A stretch of 24,410 nt of DNA from Ophiothrix spiculata (taxonomy: Eukaryota > Echinodermata > Ophiuroidea > Amphilepidida > Ophiotrichidae): NCBI GenBank assembly GCA_000969725.1, contig JXSR01S072802.1, one strand, 5' to 3'. Shown in pieces: positions 12,601-21,600 of this stretch; positions within the stretch are counted from its first letter, which is position 1, and the number at the start of each line of letters is the position of its first letter. The notes under the pieces were generated by a model. The model searched no databases, was not told where the DNA came from, and saw nothing but the letters and a program-made list of their open reading frames with translations. The position numbers and the translations under genes are program-made.

Positions 12601-15600
12601 AAAACTAGTTGATATAGTGGCAACTGTCTTTTTAAAAACATTTTTTGACAGGATATCGATGGAATTATCAAAGGCTTGAGTTTGGTCTTACTTCTACTTA
12701 CCAGTACATCTGCGTGTGATTTCATTGAGAGAGTATCCTGGCATACACTGAGATCTAAATGTTGCGCATGACTCGCATGACGTGCCCCAGGCTTGACCGA
12801 CAGTCCCACAGCATATCTCCTTGGTTGAAGTGAACCCAGCCACCGCGAATGAGCATGAACCAGCATTTTCAACAAGGAAACAGGGTCCTTATAAAAGACA
12901 AAAAAGGTCCATAGTCATTTTATGAAGTTCATTGCATTAACTAGAGCGTTAACATGTTTTTACTCTTGATGGTAAAGTGACAATGGTGTCAAACAATTCA
13001 ATTTTCATTTTGTTTTCAAATTTTATGGATACATTTTGAAATATTAATCATAATCTTTTCAAATACTTTTCAGAATGAGGTGAGAAGTTGAAATGAAGTG
13101 TTCAGCAGTTAATACCTCGATATGCATTTGACAAACATAAAAAAGATGTGATGTGATTTGAGATGAGATGAGGTTTGGTTGAGGTGAGAAGAGATGAAGT
13201 GGGGCAAAGTGGGATGAAAGGAGATGGTAGAAAAGATGAAGTGAGGTGAGATGAATTAAGGTGAGGAGTGAGGTGAGGAGAGGAGAGAAGAGAAGAGATG
13301 ATGTGAGGTGAATTGAGATGAGATGTTAGAAGAGATGAGGCTAAGTGATGTAAGTGGTAATTAAGATGAGATGGGTGAGATGAGGTGAGGTGAGATGAGA
13401 TGAATTAAGGTGATGAGTGAGATGAGGAGAGAAGAGAAGAGATGAGGTGAATTGAGATAAGATGTCAGAAGAGATGAGGTGAAGTGAAGTGATGTAAGAG
13501 GTAAGATGAGATGGGATGAGACGAGACGTGGTGAGGTGAGATGAATTAAGGTGAAGTGAGGAGAGAAGTAATGAAGTGAGGTGAATTGAGATGAGATGGT
13601 GTCAGAAGAGAAGAGGTGAGACGAGGGGTGGTGAGGCGAGTTAAAGTGAGTTAAAATGGGGCAAGGTAGGTATAGGACATGGTGGAAAGAGATGGGTTGA
13701 CATGGATTTAAACAAAATTAANNNNNNNNNNNNNNNNNNNNNNNNNNNNNNNNNNNNNNNNNNNNNNNNNNAATGAAATATTTTTTCTCTCTCAGAGAAA
13801 ATTCAAATAGCTTTTTCAAATGACTTACCCAGATTACTAGGTGAATCTTGTGAGAGTGGTCGTCCTTTAGCTACAAATATAATACAAAGATATTAAAGTT
13901 TACTCAAAAATGGCAATGGAGGACATATGTTATAGCTCACTCTGCAAAAGGGGGACTTTATGACAGACCACGTTTCAAGGAACTGGTGAAAATAGGCAGC
14001 AACAAATAAAGAAAATAATAAGCATTTCCAGCAAATTTTCTGTTATAAAATCTAATCATCTTGATAAATTTCAACAAGTAAGGTGTTATTTTAAAGCTTA
14101 GAAAATGCTGCAACAGATGAAATGATAAATTAAAATTGATATCATCTGCAAAGTCCTCCCTTTCAGGATGAGCCATCACATATGTGGTAAAGAATGTAGA
14201 TACACACAGTAATTATGAACTATTTCATGAAGGGTCACTTAAAAACTGAACTGACTGTTGACAAACTTGAACCATTAGTTCTGAGAGGCCACCTTTGCTC
14301 AGAGCACTAGGCAGCAACCTGGCATTTCTAGAGATTGAGTCAAGAAGTGGCCCCTAACAAGATGATTTTACTTTTTTTTCCAACATTTTATACATATGTT
14401 TTCTTTCTACCTTGGCATAGGAAGCTTCCTTCTGTGTTCTGACAGGTTCCTCCGAATCCCTGGCACAATTCTGGTAATAATTCACACTCGTTTACATCTG
14501 AAAAAAAATTGGAATATTCACTTACAGCGATAACATAAAATTTATATAAAAAATAAAGTTGAGTTTAAAAGTTTCAAATAAAGAACTATGACAAGTGAGG
14601 GCATATGATATTTTTCAGGATGTTTTTCAAGTTCAATGGCATGATCAAACGAAATATCGTATAAGTGGTATATTTCGCACTGCATTTATTTTCGCGGCTT
14701 TTCTGCACGAAAATTAATATACCACAAAAAATATACTGCAGCACGTAAAAATATCACAAGTGCAAAAATTAAAACCCAAAAATGATTCAAAATTATGCGA
14801 AAATTACTGAGTGCGAAAATATTGGCGTTTACAGTAAGTCACATATTCCTAATGTTCAATTTTGATTTAAATTTTTATCAAAATATCATTAATTGTCCTA
14901 CACTTGCAGCAAACAAATATTAAGGTAGAAAACCTTCAGATTTGAGAGGCCTGAAGCTAGAAGCTTGTATCGCCCTTCTCATCAGGAGAATGTTTTTCTT
15001 AGCCTTAACTCTTAAACCAAAACTTACCAACACATAAACCGGTAACCTCATCCACTGACAATCCAGGCTGACATTGAAGAGGAAATGATGCACAAGGCTC
15101 ACATCCTGAACCCCAACCTTTACCGACAGTCCCACAGCATACCTCCTTAGTGGCAGCAAGCCCAACCACCGGGTAGGAGCATGTGCCAACATTGACATGA
15201 AGATAGCAGGGACCAGTTGCATCTCCTAGAAAAATGCCAAAAAAATGCTACATTTAGACGAACAAATTTTCAGATACCGTAACACATTAATACATACATT
15301 GTCATTGTCCCTTTTCTATAATTAAATGCTATTCAATTCAACCACACAACTGGTTTCAGATAGACAACCTAGAGAAAATTTTGAGAAAAAGATATATTTG
15401 GCACTTTTTCCAAAATAAAAGATTCTGGTCTAAACATTGACATCATGCATGGTTTTTTGGCATTAAGGGGGCGGTCTGGTTTGGTAAAAATATCAAACTC
15501 GATTTTCACTAAATTTCAGTTAACAGATTTTCTTACATAATTTGAGGACATTCTGTCCATTGATGGTAACGAAAAATCCCCACAAGCTTTCGTTACTTAG

Positions 15601-18600
15601 TTACATTACTCGGTAGATATGCCATTTTCATGGCTCCATTCAACCAATAAATATAACAGGTTCAGTTCAGTAGACGATCACAATGGAAAAAGGTCAGTCA
15701 AATAGCTATTGATTATTCATGTATTGTTGAGATGATAAGGAGAGAGAATTTGACCAATTCTTTTGTCCAATGTCCGTTGCAAGTGATTATCTTTAATCGT
15801 ATGTAGTGTATACCCTATACGCCGGGACAGTTGTGACGTCATAATTTATGCACATCACCCAACATGTGTGTTTTGGACCCAAACAAATGATCATGTCCAC
15901 TAATCATACGTATTTACACAATAGGCACACGTAAACATACAATTCAGACTGATCTTTCTCGGTTGGAAGACGAAAATAACGGCAGGGGTCCCGTCCTGGC
16001 TTGTAATCACAACCTTCAGCATAAAAGGCCGGCATGTTTTCCCTTATTTTTGTTTTAGACGAAAGTTATGGTATAAAATCGGAGTCGGACTTTTTTCCCC
16101 ATAGACTTAACGTGTGGCAAAAATGGCCACACCGTTTGCACGTGTTGGGTGATGTGCATAAATTATGACGTCACAACTGTCCCGGCGTATTGAAAACAAA
16201 TTGTATAATGAAGACTCGCGCACTCCCAACACAATGGAAATAATAGCAGGATGACATGATACTTAATGTGCGGAACGTCATCCTTGACAAGGCTGACCTT
16301 TATCGGTGAGGGATCCATCATTTTAAATTAGTGCCAGATTTAAAAGTGAAAACAATTCAAAGTATTGACTGCACCAAAATATGTATAGTATAGCCCTCTC
16401 TCTTAAAGGTATTGCCCATTCCCTAACGACAAAATCATTTTACTTCCTGTCCTGTTACTTTCCTGTCAGTAATAGAGATAATGTAATTACTGATTACAAC
16501 ACCATACAAAGAATAATTCTTCAGAATTTCCCTCTCATCCAGGGGAGGGGGGCATTCAAATATAATGCTGGAGGCATAGCGTGATGAAGAAAAGGGTGAA
16601 CTAGGGTAGTTTTTTAGGACAGAAGGTTGAATCAGGTGACGCCGTTTAGGGTATCAAAAGCAGCTATTTAAAGAAATAGGGTACTTTTTCAAACCCTATA
16701 GGGTTAAAACGGTAACGGTAAATCCCATTTAGGGTACGCATACGGAAAAGGGATATATTTTAGCTTAAGAAAAAACCCTTGGGGTGTTTTGAAAAATTAT
16801 GTGGTTGCGCTATGCCTGAAGCATTATACTTTTGTGAACCCTATGTTGGATATCGCATGCAGCACATACCCGTAAAATTTTTGAGTTACCCCCCCCTCGA
16901 GCATGATCATAGTTTCCCCCCCCCTAAAAGATGACATTTGTTTGCCAAAATATACCCTTTTCTCCATTTCCACGCCATAAATTGAGATTTTACAGGAATG
17001 TACCCTATTTCTTGAAAATGACTGTTTTAATACCCCCAAACGATGTCACCTGATTCACCCTTTAATCATCAAAAACATCAAAAAGAAATATACATCGAGA
17101 TACACCAGACCCCTGCTTTTACATTACTACTATGCTTGTAACATTATCTTATGCCTGCACCTCTACCAAAATAAAATTTGAGTACCCCGTTCCCTCCCCT
17201 CGTACAAGTTTGTCTGACTGTAAACATGTACTGTAAAACATGTTAATTTCGCGATTTTCGCGAGGGCAAATAATTCGCGAAATTAAATCCTCGCGAAAAT
17301 ATTGTCCAAGTTCATGTTTTTTTTATTATGAAATGGCTTGTCAGCTTTGTATTTGTGTATTTGTAAATAGCCCCTCTGTGATACGATCTACTAAACCTCA
17401 CCCCTATTTTGATGTTGTAAATGGAATGATCCAAGTTGATGTAAGCAAACCTCTTGCGGTCGGCGGTCAATGTAGTGTTTATTGGGTTGGTATGGTCGTA
17501 AAATTTTTGATTTATTTCTGCAGTATGACTGCTTACTTTTACAATAGTTTTTAACATCATGTGTGGAGCCTTTTTTCATGCAGACTTTCAAGGTATTTTA
17601 GTAATATTTTGACAGGAAAACAGAAGACTAGAAGATAATATTTGGCCTTCCAAATTCGAAAGACATCCTAATCATTGCAAAATTTCAAATTCGCGAAATT
17701 TAATACTCGCAAAAATGTCACTAATTGCGAATTCGCGAAATAAACTCCCCGCGAAATTAAAGTGTTTTACAGTATTTTGACAGAAGGTTTCGACTGATTT
17801 AATTAAATTTTCTATCGGAATCAGATAGGCCAAAAGTTTATTAGCGATCAGTTACAATATGCGTTCCTTGTTACTGCCTGACTCGCAGTCCTTGTAAAAT
17901 GGCCTATCTGACAACTTGACATATAATATAATGGCCTATCTTACACATATTTTGGCCTATCTAACATTATAAAATGGCCTAAGTGATGTTTGATGGTTAC
18001 GTAATACCTATTAGTAAACGTCAACATAACCATGACAGTTGCTTTGTATCATGAAGTTTTTACCCAAGAAATGATCAATGAAATCAATGAACCAACAAAA
18101 CCAGATTGTTTTTCTTGATTTTCTCAAAAGTACATTTTATCAGATAGGCCATTATTTTATTAGGGTGACGATATGTATTATTTTGAACTGGTTGCCATGG
18201 TAACGACGTAAGGTCTGATTGGCTAAACACAAGAACGAACAGAACTAAAGAACGGAATGTCGCATGTACACCATACTTGGGTGAAGGGTGTATGACAGTA
18301 CGGAGGGAACCATGGATCTGGATTTTTGTACGGTTGCCATGGTGACCAGGAGTCGACCAATCAGGTAATTTTGCGTCGTAATTCAAACTTGGAAATGAAA
18401 ATCAAAAATCTGGATCCATGGTTCCCTCTGCCTATTTGTACTTATTAATTCATGCAAAAAATTAAGAGCCTGCCATATTTCGTTTGAGTTACGCTTGTTT
18501 TCGTATCGCATGTATGCGGTTTTTCAACTTTCGAGATTGAAAAAAATCAAAACTTGAAAAAATATTAAATATGATACTCAAATTATAACTAACTATAATA

Positions 18601-21600
18601 CTCTGAAAGATAATAATTTATACACATTTTAAGCCTAATTTGGTGAAAATTGGATTTAATTAAGCGGAGTTAGAGCTTTTTCAAAAATAGCATGTTTAAA
18701 TATAGCCGGGTGAGATAAAATAAAGAAATATATAAAAAATGACAAACTCAGAAATTTTGGTTGCATATTATTCACAATGCATTATCTTGATGAAATAATT
18801 GATTTATTTTATAGGAAAATATAATTATTTTATTAAAATCTAATTTAAATTAAAATCCTACAAATAACAGGGTGAACATCTTTTGTATACAAATGTATAC
18901 GAAAAACGTCCATTTGTGACTTCCTTTCTTAAAATCATCATAACTTGGGAACCGATTGAACTCAAATAAAAAGCGTTAGAAAGTAGAACTGTAGTACAAA
19001 TATCTCATTTTTCTGATGTAAACAAATTGTTGTCATCAGTGCATGTCAAGCATTGCTATGCTTTCCATACGGGACCTCTGTCAGATGGTCAGTTTTATTT
19101 GCCAGTTTTAGATGCAAGAGGAAAACAGGAGCACCCGGATGAAAAATCTGCGGAAGCAAGTTTGGACTGACAACCAATTGCACATACAGCACTGAGACCG
19201 GGGATCGAACCCACAACAGTCCTCGGCTCATGGGTGCAAAGCAAAGGAATTACCGCTGCGCTACCTGCTTCCCCAAGTATAGACTGCCGTTTAAAGAGGG
19301 GTATAACTAAGCAAATCATTCTTACCTTGTTCCATCTGTCCTAAGCCTGCATCATTCCTGGTGCCATTAAATGACAATGGTCTTCCTTTATCTATACAAT
19401 CAAACAAAAATATATATAAACTATTCAATTAAGAGCACAAATGTACAGGGTATTGATTATAGCCCCAAAAGCACTGATTCAACAGTGCATGGAAAACAGG
19501 AGATGATCAAAAATTTTCCTGACACAACTAATCATAAACAGTGGTGTAGCTAGTAGGGTGCAACAATGTTTAGTAAGATGGACAACCAATATATGAGACT
19601 CATATGGTACACCGATGGTACACCAATATTTTTTGACATAGCTGTTAAAAAGTGACGAGCCAAAAAAGTCTCAAATTTTCAATAATATTGGCTATGACGT
19701 CAGTTATTCAACGATCTAAATTACAATAAAAACAATGTCGTTCAAAGTAAATGACAAACCATCTTCGATTAACAATTTTCGACAGTGGTACAAATTTAAT
19801 AATAGATGCCCTAGATTCCAACCACTCCCTCCCTCCGTATCCATTCGAACAGATATGGTAGATTTATAGTCTCAGATGGGTATCATTTTACAAATTTTTG
19901 GTCTTACATAGGGTCGCCTATGGAACCTGCAGAACTAAGGTGATTACCCGAGCACAAATACCAGATATCCCCCCCCCCCCTGGAACTAGCCAAGCACTAA
20001 GGTCAAAACAGGGGGAAAAGCCTGTATTTGTACAGGTCATGTGTGCCCATCTCTCTTTCAAAGCGACTTGACCAGACTGCACAATTTGTTTATTTGCAGT
20101 GAGGGGATCGCAACATGTTCTTCCACGTGAGTCTGTTACCTTCCCAGCACTGAAGAATGTCAACACCAATTTGCCAGGAGCACATGAGGGTAAGTATCTT
20201 CCTCGTGGACATTGCTAATCCCAAATACAGGATTCCAAACAACGATTCTTAATGCCACAAGATTAAGAGCCAGGAACTTACACTGCTAGGCAACACAAGT
20301 CCCCACTGTCTGTCATAATATTTACCCCGGGGAGGGCACTCACACATATTGGTGATACAAGTATGTGCTGCTTTGTAGACCCCCTTTCTCACTGCTGATC
20401 GCCGTTCTATAGCTCTGCATTTTCCTGAAATCGTCGTTTTTCAAGACTCCTCAAACATTTTCCGCTCCCTACCTGTTACAGTTGTTCATTAACACATATT
20501 TATGGGTCTAAAAATGATTTCCAATAAAAAGGAGTGGTTTTTTTTAAACAAAAACACAAAATGTCCGAATAAATAGGTGTTTTACCTTCTTGACCAATAC
20601 ATCAGTTCTGAAGACTCTTCTTTTGTTCTGAACATCAGTTCCCAGGACCCTACATTTTCCACGGTTGAAGATTTCTCAAGACCCTACTTTTCGCCTGGAT
20701 TGTGTGTGGTGCTGCTCGTGGCACACCCCTGTCAAAAATAGAGTGAGTGCCCTCCCCAGGAATACTTACCTTGACAATTGAAGGACCCCACCATGTTCTG
20801 ACAGACGCCTGTACCTGTCTGGCACAATCCAGGAATCACTACACACTCATCAACATCTAGAAATAATAGAAGGAGAAACATCAAATGGACAATGTTATGG
20901 AGAGGCTTCGAGATCAGTTCGGCGGAACTCACAATTCGGATACGTATCTGAATTTGGATACCCATGTACATTTTGTATCCAAATTGTGATACCCGTATCA
21001 GAACTAGGATATGGAGGGGTATCCGAATTCTGATACGCCTGTCGTGGCACAGGAAACAAATCGATAGCCCAAGCTGGCAAGTACATGTAGAACATCGATC
21101 TTTCCTGAATCTATGATAAATGTATCAGTGGAAATGTCATTTCCATCTGTGCAATTCCAGCGGGACAGCTTTGAAACATGTCCTGATAGCTCCTTATTAT
21201 AGAAGGCAAAATAATTTGGCCAAAATTTTCTTAGAATTTAGAAGACAAATGATGATAATGTTATTGACTTTCATACATACCGGTATGGTGCGCGGCGAAG
21301 CTGAATATTAATTTCAGCTGATTTTTAAATCCAAATTCAGATACGGGTATCAGAATTGTGATACGGAGCATCTAAACCTACCAAAACAATTCCAAGTGCT
21401 AACGTCATGTAGCCTTGTTGGCAACGACTTGTGTGTTGCATTCTTCGCAAGAATTCCCCCATCTTGTCCTAAGCGGCACATTACAGAGTTTTGGACAATC
21501 GCAGTCCTTCATCATTCACCTGCCTAAACAATTCCCAATGCTAACGTCATTATAGCCCTGTCGGCAACGACTTGTGCTGCATTCTTCGCAAGAGCAAGAA

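Noticed and set aside
14920..15222. 100-codon minus-strand open frame
   Set aside because: It is a shadow frame over hybrid/TB exon 2, which has the eight-cysteine pattern in a different frame.
17240..17554. 104-codon plus-strand frame as a gene
   Set aside because: It begins in the inverted repeat of a MITE, overlaps two minus-strand frames and shows no domain.
19190..19275. Functional tRNA gene
   Set aside because: Boxes A and B are present but the acceptor stem does not pair and the anticodon arm is not convincing; a SINE head fits better.
19918..20169. Cysteine-containing 83-codon minus-strand frame as a missing EGF exon
   Set aside because: No EGF spacing, partly inside a C-run repeat, and no phase-matched splice pair.
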